From: Dolomedes plantarius
Lineage: Eukaryota > Arthropoda > Arachnida > Araneae > Dolomedidae
Assembly (NCBI GenBank): GCA_907164885.2
Contig: OU015490.1
Coordinates: 97,187,104 to 97,251,103, forward strand
Reading direction: 5' to 3'
DNA length: 64,000 bases
Shown: one piece after another, positions 36,741-49,510 of the stretch
How positions within the stretch are numbered: position 1 is the first letter of the stretch
Layout: each line of letters begins with the position of its first letter
The notes under the pieces: model-generated
The model's input: the letters and a program-made list of their open reading frames with translations, nothing else
What the model was told of the DNA's origin: nothing
Database searches by the model: none
Position numbers and translations under genes: made by a program

Positions 36741-38128
36741 TTAAGCACAAGGAACCTTCAACTTTGATTTTTAAATTTTCAATATTTTACTCAATATACC
36801 ACATGAGTATAATTAAAATTTTTTGCTGCATTGAATTCGCTTAGAATTCACAATTAGGTATTTTGTGTAAGAATAAGACTTGCTTTTCAAAAAATTCTTC
36901 AAAAATGCTAGAATTTATCAAAATTATCCATGCGCATTCATTTTTTTTTCCGATTTCTTCAACATTTCTCAGGATTGTTAACTGAAGTGTTTGTCATAGT
37001 CCTGTGCATAGTTCTTTGAAAACTCAAATATTTTTCAAATTCATAGACGTAAAATCATGCAAAAGAATAAAATATCATACGGCAACATATTCATGGATGG
37101 AGAATATGTCGCCAACTTCTGTGGTCAAAGCTTGGAGCACCAAAGGTAGAAGTCTGACTCAGCTCAATTTCCTGCTGGCATTAGCTCGGCATAACGGAAT
37201 GGAGTTCAAGCCTAGGGAGACCCTACCAGGAGTTAAACTCCTTACCACGATGAGTCAATCCGCTGGACTTCAGAGGGTTCTGGAGGTCGTCCATCAATGT
37301 CTCATCGGATCCACCTTCAGTGGATTCCTTCTCATGTTGACATCGATGGCAATGAGATCGCAGACTCCCTGGCAAAAGTGGGTGCTTGTGAAGCTTCGGT
37401 GACTTCTGCGTGTCTCACCTATATGGAGCTTTTCTCCCGAACTAAATGCAAAAATAAAACCACGTAACTCGTTCCACCGGCACATCATTGGAATCAGAGT
37501 AATTGACCGGATGGCTCTCTTGCACTTAGTTGTAACAGGCCAAATCAAACCATTCTTACTCGCTTTTTCAGCAGGCATCTTAGATCTTTGGCATATTCTA
37601 AGTGTATTGAAGTCTGCTCCAAGTGTTCTACAGAGCGTGCTTCCCCTGAACATATTCTTGCTTGCCTGGGGATCTCCATGCGGGATCTAGCTACCAATCC
37701 CTTGATGGATCCTTAGGATGTACAATGTCATGGACCTGGTATAGCCCTGCTAGTCTTTCGAGATGTGCAACAACACAACAAGAGAAAAATAACAAAAACA
37801 TAACAGGCAGGATAAAGAAAAATATTTAAACCTTTAGATTCAAACAAGAAAAAAATAAATGCACAGTTATGCGTATAAACATAGGGTAAACATATTAAAA
37901 AAATTAAGAATTTTAAATGATATGGAAAACGCTTGGAGCATTTTGAATATGTTAGAATTCTTGAAATAAAATTGGAAAAAGGCTTTATTCTGCCAAAAAT
38001 CCTTATTTTAAACTCTAAGGGTCTTCAGTGTAGTAAACAAAATATTAATTATTATCATTATGTATATCGACTTAAAAATTGAGAATATTAATAAAAAAAT
38101 TCAGGTTCAAGGGTCCTTGTCCCCTTAA
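36741..38128. mobile_element. TTAA-flanked MITE family C, copy 1, with insertion
   Basis: Bordered by TTAA at 36741-36744 and 38125-38128. The left end is TTAAGCACAAGGAACCTTCA; the right, reverse complemented, is TTAAGGGGACAAGGACCCTT. With 37060-37790 removed it matches the reverse complement of copy 2 (57263-57930), including AACTGAAGTGTTTG and AACAGGCAG. The insertion is a non-LTR fragment. Confidence 0.8.
37060..37790 (+). pseudogene. non-LTR retrotransposon 3' fragment: RNase H and zinc tail
   Basis: Inserted in MITE family C copy 1. The plus strand shows an RNase H segment, IPSHVDIDGNEIADSLAKVG followed by ACEASVTSA, at about 37322-37410; HVDIDGNExAD is the last RNase H motif. Further on, HLRSLAYSKCIEVCSKCSTE, RASPEHILAC and GISMRDLATNPLM give the C..C...H..C tail. 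Frames change several times (around 37410, 37470 and 37560). The reverse transcriptase is absent. It closely resembles the other Jockey-type tails in the window but is on the opposite strand from 21453 and 43360. Confidence 0.75.
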
Positions 38129-39375
38129 AATAGGTAATTTTTCACCATATCTTAAGAGAGCAAAGGGCGAAATACTCTTACCAGTTTCTTTTAATGTTCA
38201 GAACAATTTTTAATTATGGACTGAAACAGTCTTAAGAGATAACCAATTCTGAATAATTATCCAAAAATATAAGCACTTATTCAATTTCTTTGATAAACAA
38301 ATGTTTAAAGTGCACTTAATTTACTGGAGAAATTTTTAACGTCTTATGACATATACGTTATTACTTAACTCCCTATTTACATATGAAAAAGGATATTAAA
38401 TTTTAAAAAAAACCTTAACGGAATTTTACGGTAATATATAACAGTTATAACTGCAAAATTTTCCCCCTAAGTTTAAAGAAATTTATAAGATTTTAATTTT
38501 CTGCTGCCTTATTGGGTAGAAAATTATTTTTAAATCGTATAGTCACCCGTTAAAAGGATGCGTAATGCTCTTAAAAATAGGACTTACTTGGATGTATTTA
38601 ATGAATTAAATTCATTGAAAATTGTTAAAACAATCGTTAAAATCCTTTTTCTCTTTTCGTGTCATTGCCTCCTTTACTTTTCCTATAGTTACTACGTTTT
38701 AAAATCTCTGTTCCTTTGAGTATCAACTACGATTTAGGAAAAAGGAAAAAATAATTTCATAATAGTTTGCAGAATGGAGTAAATATAAAATATCTAAAAT
38801 TAGTATAATGTTTAGTAAGAAGCCAAATTAGGTAAAAATTTGAGCGTTCTCGAATTATACGAGGACTTGATTTTCCTTCCAAATAGAAATGACTTCCATT
38901 GTGCTGTCTAGAGGACCAATTTCAAATTTGTAAATAATCTCCTGTTTGGTTATTACGTAAAAAAAAATCAAACATAATTTCTGAGTAGTAAGGCATTTAA
39001 AAACTATCTATGTATATTTTTTATACTTAATTTAACATATTTAATTTCCAACGTGCCTCGGATTATACGAGCGCAAATTATAGGCCTTAGTCGCAAATAT
39101 ATACACTTCCAGTAGATTTAGGTGGCTCGGACCTAGGTCTCGCCCATGTTATTAGCTCCTGAACAAGACGCGGTTGATAAGCATGCTTGAGAGTAAATAA
39201 TTCCAAGTACGGAATTTCTCTAAATTTTTTAAGCTGCCTGACAAAGGGCAGTTATCCAGACCACAATGAAAAGAACGACCAACTATCATGAATTGCAGTA
39301 CAAAGTTCAGAGGCCTTGAAGATGATAAAATTCTGTGCAACCATATTACTCTTAAAGTGAACACAAAGCCCTACG
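38129..39375. other. unassigned AT-rich DNA
   Basis: TCGAATTATACGAGGA (38851-38866) and CCTCGGATTATACGAG (about 39056-39071) are near-inverted matches that resemble Tigger terminal sequence but point outward. No complete element could be drawn. No ORF supported. Confidence 0.3.
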
Positions 39376-39735
39376 AATCTAGGTTACTCCTTTGTTATGG
39401 ACACCTCAGCAATATTGTTCTTTGAATGGTGGGTTAGAAAAACTTTACACAAATAATAAGAAGAACAAACGAAGAAAAGAGAAATGAAACGTACACGAAC
39501 CCACTAGTTTTCTAGCTATCCAAAATCTCTCCCACGCTGTAGTTGGAGGTAGAGTGGTACAACTCAGTATATGGGTAAATTCCATGGCCTCCCGTCAGTT
39601 ACAGAGCTTTCAAAAGGGTTCTGAAACAATATTTATACGGCGGAAATGTTTCAGTAGGCATTCCTGGCCCATCACTAGTCGAAACAAAATTCTGACCAAC
39701 CGTATGCACTTCAAGTTCACTCAAAAGCCATATGT
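39376..39735 (-). pseudogene. non-LTR retrotransposon 3' end, first copy
   Basis: The minus strand reads FRLVMGQECLLKHFRRINIV then SEPF, a stop and a degraded cysteine region, matching the tail of the copy at 43360-44210 (FRLVTGHDCPVDHLCDINIV). Both copies also share a 3' flank with CTAGGTTAxTCCTTT and GAAGAACAAACGAA-type sequence. The hAT element at 39744 is inserted at the junction between the two copies, so they were once adjacent in tandem. Confidence 0.7.
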
Positions 39736-39743
39736 ACCTAGGT
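39736..39743. repeat. 8-bp hAT target duplication, left
   Basis: ACCTAGGT, repeated exactly at 43352-43359 on the other side of the element. Confidence 0.95.
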
Positions 39744-40194
39744 CAGTGGTCGGCAAACCGCGGCTCGCGAGCCACATGCGACTCTTTGGTCCCTTCAGTG
39801 TGGCTCTTCCACAAAATAACCACGTGCAGGCGAACACGTATAGTGCGATTGAAACTTCGCGAAGATTGGTTTTCTTATTTCTGTTTTTACATACTTAGTT
39901 GGTGTTTATGTGTCTTTAGGCGAGTGCTCTGAAGCGACTTAATGAGAAAACATTTCCAGAAAGATTAAATTTCAACGCGTACCGTCAAGTCGTATCTTTG
40001 CATCGTGTTGTACAATGTATTTACTTTCGAGAGCGTGTCCCCGCAGAAAAGACTGGACTAGTCAAAATGTCTTCGAATATAACCAACCAGTAAGTCGAAG
40101 ATCTTAAATCGGTTTAAGCTTTATCAATATGAGTTAAAGAGTCTCGTAACAAAAATGGTATAGCATAAGTTTCACTTTTTGTACGATTTATTTT

Positions 40195-41480
40195 ATCTAC
40201 AGATCCTAAAGAAGAACATTTAGGATTACTGCCACTCAAAGGTCAAACACGTGGCGAGGATACAGTAAATGCTGTAACTGAGTGCATTGAAAAACATCAT
40301 ATTCAACTCGATAAAATTGTCTCAATTTCAACAGACGGAGCGAAAAGAATGACCTGCGTAAGAAACGGGTTTGTTGCTTTTTTGAAAGAAAAATCACGAG
40401 ATACTTACAATGAGTTCATTACCATTGTATCATTCATCAAGAACTTTGCGCGCAGACATTTACAGAAGAAATTTGCAAAGTTATGTAATGGTTGATTAAG
40501 ATTATCAACTCCATTATAGCTAAAGTTCTTAATCATCGCCAATTTAAAGAATTTTTAGTTGAAATGGAGAGTGAGTACGCAGATCTTCTGCTGCATAACA
40601 AGGTACGTTGGTTATTAAGAGGAAACGTTTTGAAACGTTTCGCTTCCTTAAAATCAGAAATTAGAGCATTTCTCCTTGAGAAGGGTGTTCACTATTCAGA
40701 ACTAACGAACGATCAGTGGATCCAAAAAATTTATTTCATGGTAGACGTTACGTCTACTATGAAAATCATCTTACGTTTACCATCTAAATCAGCTTAATCG
40801 TAAACTACAGTGGAAAGGAAACACAATTTTTTCGATGTTAGAAGAAGTTATTTCATTCTAAAACAAATAATCTCTTTTTGCTCAAGATTTTGATAGAGAA
40901 ACTTAATTCACTTTCCAAGCCTGTTGAAACATCGCCAAGAAAATAATTATGATATTGACATTTGCTATTTCAAAACAACACTTTTAAATATGAGGAAAGC
41001 TTTTCTCAACAGATTTCGGGAAGCCAGAAACAGCAAAGCGACGTTAGCTTTTGTTAAAAAACCTCTTAATGCTACTAATAATATAATTAAGTTTTTCTCC
41101 CTTTAATATTGACATTGGCAACTTTTAAATGCAATTGCTGTATTCAAAAAACAAAGAATTGGGGAAATCGAAATTTGAACGTCCTTGTGCTGATATATAA
41201 ATATTGGAGAAAAAGAAATGTGAAGCATAAGTGGTCTGCTTTGAAAGGCCTGGAAGATATGTTGATTTTTAACACCTGAAATAGTATTCCTGTCTCATAT
41301 AATCATCGGGTCTACATATTCATACGAATAATCATTTTTGAGCATGAATCTTATCAAGAGTTAATTGAGAAGTTGTCTTATTGATGAGAACCTGGAATCG
41401 TGCCTAAAATTAAAAACAATATACACTCCTGACTTACCCAAACTTTCCAAGGAGATGCGAGGCAATTGTTCATATTAGTG
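40195..41480 (+). pseudogene. hAT transposase pseudogene (GTF2IRD2/ZBED-type)
   Basis: hAT transposases have an RNase H-like core with an inserted helical domain and a C-terminal dimerisation region. Readable blocks in order: EHLGLLPLKGQTRGEDTVNA; HIQLDKIVSISTDGAKRMTC (catalytic D in STDGA); KIINSIIAKVLNHRQFKEFL and LLLHNKVRWLLRGNVLKRFA at 40500-40660; KHKWSALKGLEDMLIFNTW; and, near 41390-41465, ENLESCLKLKT with YTPDLPKLSKEMRG, the C-terminal block. This order and wording match the GTF2IRD2-like/ZBED group. No BED finger was found at the 5' side. Many stops and frame changes make it inactive. Confidence 0.85.
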
Positions 41481-41744
41481 TTTGTCTTTCATTGTCATGA
41501 TTTAATTTTATGGATACCTTACAATTTAATTTTATCAATAAATAATATCGATATTAAGTATGATATCAAGTATTATTCAACGCACCTATAGTTTAACTAA
41601 GACTTAAAAGTATAAGTAAAGTTTTTAAGTTAATTTTAGGGAGCGCTGTGAAGTGAAAGAAAGTGTAGTATCGAAGATTGAGATTGGCATGTTGAGATGG
41701 TTTGGACATATATAGAGGTTGAACGAAAGGAGATAGATGAAATA

Positions 41745-43128
41745 CACTCGTCAAAAGTGAAATTGCAACACCATGAAGGAATGCGCGTAGTGATGTGACA
41801 ATAACAGGATCGGTAGATGCCAGAGACATATGCAAATAATTAAAAGCGCGTGCGCATCTGGTCACATGATACCCAGTTTCTGGCTATAAAAGCCAGTAGC
41901 TGGCTCTCTCTGTTTATGCTATCAATGACAGATTATTGTTGTAACGGAACATGAAGAAGGGTAGAAAATGCCTCGGAGACATCAGCGAGTGAATACCAGC
42001 AGTTATCGTCTGAGGACCGAGAACGTATCCTAGAACTGCAGGAGCTCGGTTTGTCGATGCGCGCAATTGCCAGTCGTGTTGAACGGGACGTCACTGCAAT
42101 TCAGCGATGTGGGGCACGATGGACGCAAGACCATCAGATAACACGGCAAAGAGGCAGTGGATCACGTCAGATGGCACTGATAGGCAAATTCGGCGAATGT
42201 TTCGTGGGGACCCGTTCGCCACGGCAAGTCATATTGAAACCTACCTACCATTATCAGATGGGACATCTGTCTCCTGCCAAACCGTCCGTTACATTTTACA
42301 CAAGGCAGGGGTGCGCGCACGGCGGCCAGCCACTGAGGATCCTTTAATCACTCGACACAGGGCTGCTCGTCTGGCTTGGTGTCGACGTTATCGTCACTGG
42401 ACGAACGAATGGCATCGGGTATTGTTTTCAGACGAACTCCGATTTTGTTTATAGAGGAATGGCGGTCGTGGACATGTGTGGCGGCTTCCCGGAGAAAGGT
42501 ACCTGCTAACTCATACCGTCGAACGTCATACCGGCCCCACACAGAGCTTAATGTTTTAGGGTGGCATCATGTTCGGACAGCGGACAACCCTTGTGCACAT
42601 TAATGGCAGTTTAATATCGGCCCGGTAGACAACACATGTTGTTATGCCTGTGGTTCGGCAACTTATGCAGGCCTCCCGTGGAACGTTATTCCAGCAAGAC
42701 ATTGACCGGTCTCATGTCACACGCCACACTCTGAACAGCCTCAATGGAATTCACATCCTTCCCTGGCAGGCAGCCTCACCCGATCTCTCTCCCATCGATC
42801 ATGTGTGGGCTGCCATCAGACTTGCGGTGCACAGGGCACCGCAGCCGCATACCGTAGAGGAACTGAGAGTTGCGGTGGACTTTGCTTGGCAAGGAATATC
42901 TCAGGAGACCATTAATAGCCTCATAGACAGTATTCCTCGCCGTTTAGAGGCCTGTATAGCTGCCCTGTATAGGTGGCCACATTAAATACTGAATAAACAG
43001 ATTAATTTATCATATCTTTGTTTGTTTCTTCAATCATCTGCATATGTGTCTTAACTCTACCGATCCTGTTATTTTCACATCGCTGCGCGCATTCCTTCAT
43101 GGTGTTGCAATTTCACTTTTGACGAGTG
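41745..43128 (+). mobile_element. Tc1-like transposon nested in the hAT
   Basis: The left end CACTCGTCAAAAGTGAAATT is matched exactly by the reverse complement of the right end. Near-identity continues about 75 bp (through GCAACACCATGAAGGAATGC and GATCGGTAGA). TA flanks are at 41743-41744 and 43129-43130. Length is 1384 bp. The high identity of the terminal repeats suggests it is the youngest layer of this nest. Confidence 0.95.
41968..42985 (+). pseudogene. Tc1-like transposase pseudogene with D in the E position
   Basis: Begins MPRRHQR at 41968 and is readable, with frame changes, to the stop after IAALYRWPH at 42985. The HTH part reads LSSEDRERILELQELGLSMR. The first catalytic D is in LFSDELRFCL, the second in FQQDIDRSHVTRHTL (usual: QQDNARPHxAR). 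The third position is SPDLSPIDHVW, D where Tc1 enzymes have E. I count 32 residues between the second and third acidic residues. Frameshifts occur near 42050-42110, 42180, 42450 and 42600-42640. It is inactive. Because the gene is decayed, the E-to-D change may be a neutral mutation. Confidence 0.85.
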
Positions 43129-43351
43129 TAAGTATACAAGACGAGTGTGGATGGAAGAGTTGGAAGCGAACGTACCTCAATGAGATTGAGGACGTTTTTA
43201 GCAAAGTCCAGCTTAGGAGTATCCTAATTAAGTTAATAACAATGCACCTACCTATATAGTTTAAATTTAAAAAAAATGGCTCTCAAAAGAAATTTCAATC
43301 ATTGTACTGTTGATATTTGGCTCTGTTGACTCATGAGTTTGCCGACCACTG

Positions 43352-43359
43352 ACCTAGGT
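43352..43359. repeat. 8-bp hAT target duplication, right
   Basis: ACCTAGGT, identical to 39736-39743. Confidence 0.95.
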
Positions 43360-44210
43360 TATTCCTTTTTTTGGGCTCCTCAGAAAGATGATTTTTTACA
43401 AAACTATATAAAATGAAAACAAGAACAAACAAACAAAAGAGAACTCATGAAGCCCATGAACCCAAAATTTTCCTAGCTATCCAATTTCTCTCCCACACTG
43501 AAGCTGGATATAGAGCGGGGAAACTCCGTATATGGTTAAAGTCCATGTCCTCTTGTTGATTACAGACCTTGCAAAATGGTTCTGAAACGATATTTATATC
43601 GCAGAGATGGTCCACTGGGCAATCATGGCCTGTCACTAGTCGAAATAAGACGATCGCTTTCTGCTTCGGCCATTATGATACTTCAGGATTTTTGTTCCAG
43701 CACATATTAGTTGAACTCCTCGACAACCGTTCTAGTTAGAGAGAGTTCCTAAAAGTCTCCCTCACAAGCAACTTTAGAGAGTTGTAAGATACCTCATTAT
43801 TGGATGTTTCAAGCACAGATGCACCTTTTTTGCCAGGACGTCGGCCACCTCTTTGCCCCAGATTCCGCTGTGGCCTGGTATCCACATCAGGACTATCTCC
43901 CTACCATTACTGTGGAATTTGTCCAATAGTCATTGACACCTATATATATCAGATGATTTGGGGACACCGCAGGAGCCTCAGCTAGGTGTAGTAGTGCATA
44001 TAAGTACTCTAATACCACTTCTCCACACAGTGGAAAGAATAATGGCAAGTCTGTGAAGAATATATTGAGTGCTAAATCGAAAATATGAGGGCTACCGTAA
44101 TTTACAACTTGGTGTCTGCGCTTTTCCTTAATCAAAAGCATAGCACCTAATGAATCTTGGAAAAACTTATGTGGTACGGGAAACAAAGTTCTGAAGTTTA
44201 ATATTTTCAA
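43360..44210 (-). pseudogene. non-LTR retrotransposon 3' part, second copy
   Basis: Read right to left: a decayed RNase H start (44210 to about 43950, with LLHLAEAPAVSPNHLIYIG), then VLMWIPGHSGIWGKEVADVL (about 43890-43840), the last RNase H motif. From 43636 an open stretch follows: MTGHDCPVDHLCDINIVSEP, FCKVCNQQEDMDFNHIRSFP and WERNWIARKILGSW, the C..C...MD..H tail. Frame changes occur between these parts. Reverse transcriptase and ORF1 are absent. Its 3' flank (43360-43440) continues from the hAT target duplication and resembles 39376-39470. Confidence 0.75.
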
Positions 44211-46077
<1,867 letters not shown>

Positions 46078-46820
46078 TTAAGGGATCATAGGACTCTTAA
46101 AGTGTTAGTACGTTAAAAAAATTATATGAATTTTAACATTTTATACCTCTTCATGTAATTCATCTAAATCTTTGCTCTATTTCTTTTTATAGTTCCATGT
46201 TTTTGACTTTTTTAGAAAATAGGAAAACATATCATTAAGGAATATTTTTATACACAAAATCAAAATTTTGATTATCATAGCTTAGGAACAGTATTATTCC
46301 GAAAATAATTTTCTGAAAAAGAAACATTTTGGTATATAATTGCACTTTATAAATATATTATTAATTAAAAATATATTATTAATCACTTTATAAATATATA
46401 TACTTTATAAATATATTATTAACCCTTTGCTAAACTATTGTGGTTTAACGCTTCTTTCTATAACATGTAGTTGAATTTACCTATCCCAAATTTGTAGAAA
46501 TATCTTACAATTCATGCCTTAGTTAAAACAATAAGATATTCTATAAAATGAGGAAAATTTAGATATGGGTTTTAGATATTAATATGATATAAATCTCCTA
46601 AAAATTTCATGTAAAAATATTGAACTGCTTAGAAGATATCCTGTGCGCAGTGCTAAAAAAACACTTTAGACAAACATATACATATTAGACATTACATATT
46701 ATACAAAAAACAATTAATGCCATAATTCTAGATATAATGGGAATTTTGACACGTGGTTTAATTTAAATTATTAATAACAACATCTGGATTAACATGTATT
46801 TTTAAGAAAATTCGATTTTG

Positions 46821-48017
46821 TTGCGGGTGTCCGGGACACATATAATTTTTATTTTATTTATTGAGTTAAAATTTTGAATTTTTTGTGATGTTTAACCATA
46901 TAATTTGTAAATAAAATCATATCATAAAACTTCTCATAACGTTTTCCAAAAAAATTTTAAATTTTAAATTTAAAAAAAAGTGGGGTAATTTAAAATCGTT
47001 ATAACGCCAAATATTATTTGTAGAATTTCAAAAATTTTTATTTAATTAAACAGAAAAATATAACTTCTAATTTGATTCAGCGATTTTTAAAATATTAATT
47101 AAAAAAAAATATTTACATAAAAAAATTTTAAAAAAATTATGTAACGTATTTTTAAAAAATCATATTTTCAAAAGCTGTCGTGTCTGCCACGTCAACCCCT
47201 TGTGTTTTGTCCCTGTACTTTCCTCTCAAGAAAGCAGGAGGGTAGGGCAATGACCCCGGCTTGATAAGGGATTCGTGTGGTGTTCGGAGACGGTGCCCCG
47301 AGCAGAAGTCAGGGGGACGTGGGAGAGAGTGCTTGTGCCCACGAGAGAGAAGGCGTGTGGTTTTTTTAGTCTGCGGCGTTGGCTCTTGAGAGAGAGTCGG
47401 GCAGACGAATACGATGCGTGGGTGTATTGAGACCCCGAAGACGCACTAGGTCTTTGTTAGATAACAGTCATAGGGAGATGAAGTAGTTAATTGTATATAG
47501 TAGTGTAAAATGAGTTCTGTGGATAACTGAGTGTTGTGATTGTGTTTGTGAAAGAAATAAAACTTTGAATACTCACGGGTGTGTACGGAACTTTATGCTG
47601 TGAAAAATTATTTGTGTATCATTGAAAACGTCTTGACAAACGAACCAAAGTGAACCTGTAGAAGTGACGGGGTTCGACAAAAGTAAATATTTTTTCAAAT
47701 TTGTGAATCAAAATTAAAGTAATATAATTGATATGTTCCAAGTTTGAACCATTTATCTTTTACGGTTCTTGACTTATAACAGTTTAAAGACGAGAAATGG
47801 TGAAAAAAACCATCATGCTGAAAACGCATTTGCAGGTTTAAACAAAGATTGGCTGCTGTTAGACTCTTGGAAAAAAAATAGTAATAATATATCCTGCTCT
47901 AATTAATATAGAAACATGATTTAAACATCATTTTAAGCGGAAAAGAACACATAATTTTATAATGCAACAAAACTTTTTTCGAAAATTTGACGAATTTTGC
48001 GTCCTGGACCCCCTTAA
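46821..48017. mobile_element. TTAA-flanked MITE family B, copy 2
   Basis: The left border is TTGC, probably a decayed TTAA, followed by GGGTGTCCGGGACACA. The right border is TTAA at 48014-48017 preceded by GTCCTGGACCCCC. Without the LTR it is 688 bp, against 701 bp in copy 1 at 8525-9225, and similar throughout. Confidence 0.85.
47176..47679 (+). mobile_element. solo LTR
   Basis: A 504-bp GC-richer block inserted in MITE B copy 2. It begins TGTCG and ends CGACA, a perfect 5-bp terminal inverted repeat with TG...CA ends. Flanks are AAAGC at 47171-47175 and AAAGT at 47680-47684; MITE B copy 1 reads CAAAGTAAATATTTTTTT uninterrupted, which confirms the insertion point. GAAATAAAACTTTG at about 47559 supplies a polyadenylation signal in plus orientation. 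No internal retroelement sequence adjoins, so this is a recombined solo LTR, probably gypsy-type given the 4-5 bp duplication. Confidence 0.85.
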
Positions 48018-48045
48018 AGTTATAAATAGTCCTATGACCCCTTAA

Positions 48046-48548
48046 AGGCTTAAAATGAAATTAACTGAAAAGTACTATTCTTAAAATGCACAAGACGTAA
48101 AAAGTCAAATAATTTTTAAGATTTTATACCCCTTTTTTTCTTGTCCTTTCTAGACTTTTCACCTTGATTTGGATTAATATTGTTTAAAAATCTCCTATCA
48201 AAATACATTATAGTATTAATGTAGAAAGTCCACCGTTTCTTAAGACTTCAGCATCGCCCCATTTATGTTCTTAGCTTTAGTAATTTGTTTTATTTTTCCC
48301 CAGGAAATGAAAACAAAGTTTTTTTCCTAACACGTTCAGCGGCTGTCATACCAATAATAAATCTTAAAACAATACGGAAAAGTCATTTATGTATTAAACG
48401 ATTGGATGAAGAAAATAAAACTGCCTCAGTTCCAAAACTTTCCCTCTACGAATCGGTATCTCTCCACAGGAGGACGTCACCATTGTTTTCATTTCACTGA
48501 AGCCTGGTCTTGGGGAAAAAATATACTTTTTAAACAGAGAAAATAGTG

Positions 48549-48596
<48 letters not shown>

Positions 48597-49510
48597 GTCC
48601 TCCTCTGTTTCAATAACCATAGGTACAAAATGAGTTCTATGCCACGTTTACAACTTTAAAAAATAACTAATTGTATTTTCGCCACACCACAAAAGAAACT
48701 GAAATTTATTTTCAATAATTTTAAAATATTTATCAATCGATCGACGTAGTTGAAAATTGAAAAATTGGAATCAGATATCTACCATTATTTTTGCGAAAAC
48801 CAGCAAAGGAAGCTAAGGAAGAGCGTTCAGAACAAGATTTTTTTATTTATTAGCTGTATGTCAAAACCACACAAAATTTTCCTTTTTACCTCGGTTTTGG
48901 GCATTGTTCCCCAGATACCGCCACTAACCTGAAAAACTATATAGTTTCGTCGTGAACAAAGATACATTTTTTAACCGATAAGTGGTAGGAAATTAGCCTT
49001 TTCTCTAAACTTGATGAGAAACTTGGAATATGATAAATGTTTCTTCTCCCAATTAGCCACTGTTCACGCCTATATCGTGTTTAAGAGAGATTTCCTGATG
49101 AATGAACAAACTTTGAATCATTTTTGGGGGTGTTTGAGTTAATCTATAAAAGGAGTGTTTTCATCGGGCTTTCTTCAAAAAATTAGAAAAATCGAAATTA
49201 TGGTCCAATGGTAGGTAGTACAGACCAGAACGTGTAATTCTCTAATTCCTAGTACGCTATCGAAGAACCTTATTTTGATGTACATCTTGGAAAATTTGTG
49301 GTACTTTATTCAACCAAATATGTTGCTGCTGTACAACAGTTTTTCTGTATTTCAACCGAGGCAAACAAATCTTGAGTTTTAGTAGTACACAAGTCTACTC
49401 ATATTTGCCTATATATATGTTATAATGAGTATGAACAAATTTCGATACAATATTCAATGTTATTTTGATTTTAAATTACGATATATTTGAAACGAAGGTT
49501 TATTATGAGA
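48046..49510. other. unassigned AT-rich DNA
   Basis: Contains the (TA)n array listed at 48555-48595 and short open frames only (48285-48500 and 48750-48932) without recognisable motifs. Confidence 0.35.
48555..48595. repeat. (TA)n microsatellite
   Basis: About 41 bp of TA repeat. Confidence 0.95.

Larger units (their letters stand above)
41630..43255 (+). pseudogene. RTE-like retroelement C-terminal fragment, split by a Tc1 element
   Basis: Left piece 41630-41742: VSKIEIGMLRWFGHIERLNE. Right piece 43131-43255: TRRVWMEEL and, in another frame, WKRTYLNEIEDVFSKVQLRS. Together they match the R/K-MLRWFGHxxRMxxxR...GRPRxxYLNxIEDVLxKGQLRS ending of LINE-type reverse transcriptase proteins often seen in arthropods. 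The Tc1 element at 41745-43128 lies exactly between the pieces. The glycine-rich middle of the motif is missing, and the frame shifts at least once. Confidence 0.7.
39744..43351 (+). mobile_element. hAT transposon (3.6 kb, with nested insertions)
   Basis: The left terminus CAGTGGTCGGCAAACC matches the reverse-complemented right terminus CAGTGGTCGGCAAACT over 15 bp. Exact 8-bp duplications ACCTAGGT flank it. It contains a decayed transposase in plus orientation, an RTE-like fragment, and a complete Tc1 element. Removing the Tc1 (1384 bp) leaves about 2.2 kb, a plausible size for a decayed hAT. Confidence 0.95.
46078..48045. mobile_element. TTAA-flanked MITE family F, with nested elements
   Basis: TTAA borders at 46078-46081 and 48042-48045. 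The left end TTAAGGGATCATAGGACT and the reverse-complemented right end TTAAGGGGTCATAGGACT differ at one of 18 positions. MITE family B copy 2 is inserted 25 bp from the right end. Without it, family F is about 775 bp, AT-rich and non-coding. Confidence 0.8.

Noticed and set aside
38833..39095. Near-inverted TCGAATTATACGAGG / CCTCGGATTATACGAG pair suggesting a Tigger element
   Set aside because: The ends point outward and no TA-bordered unit could be drawn; they may belong to two separate degraded copies.
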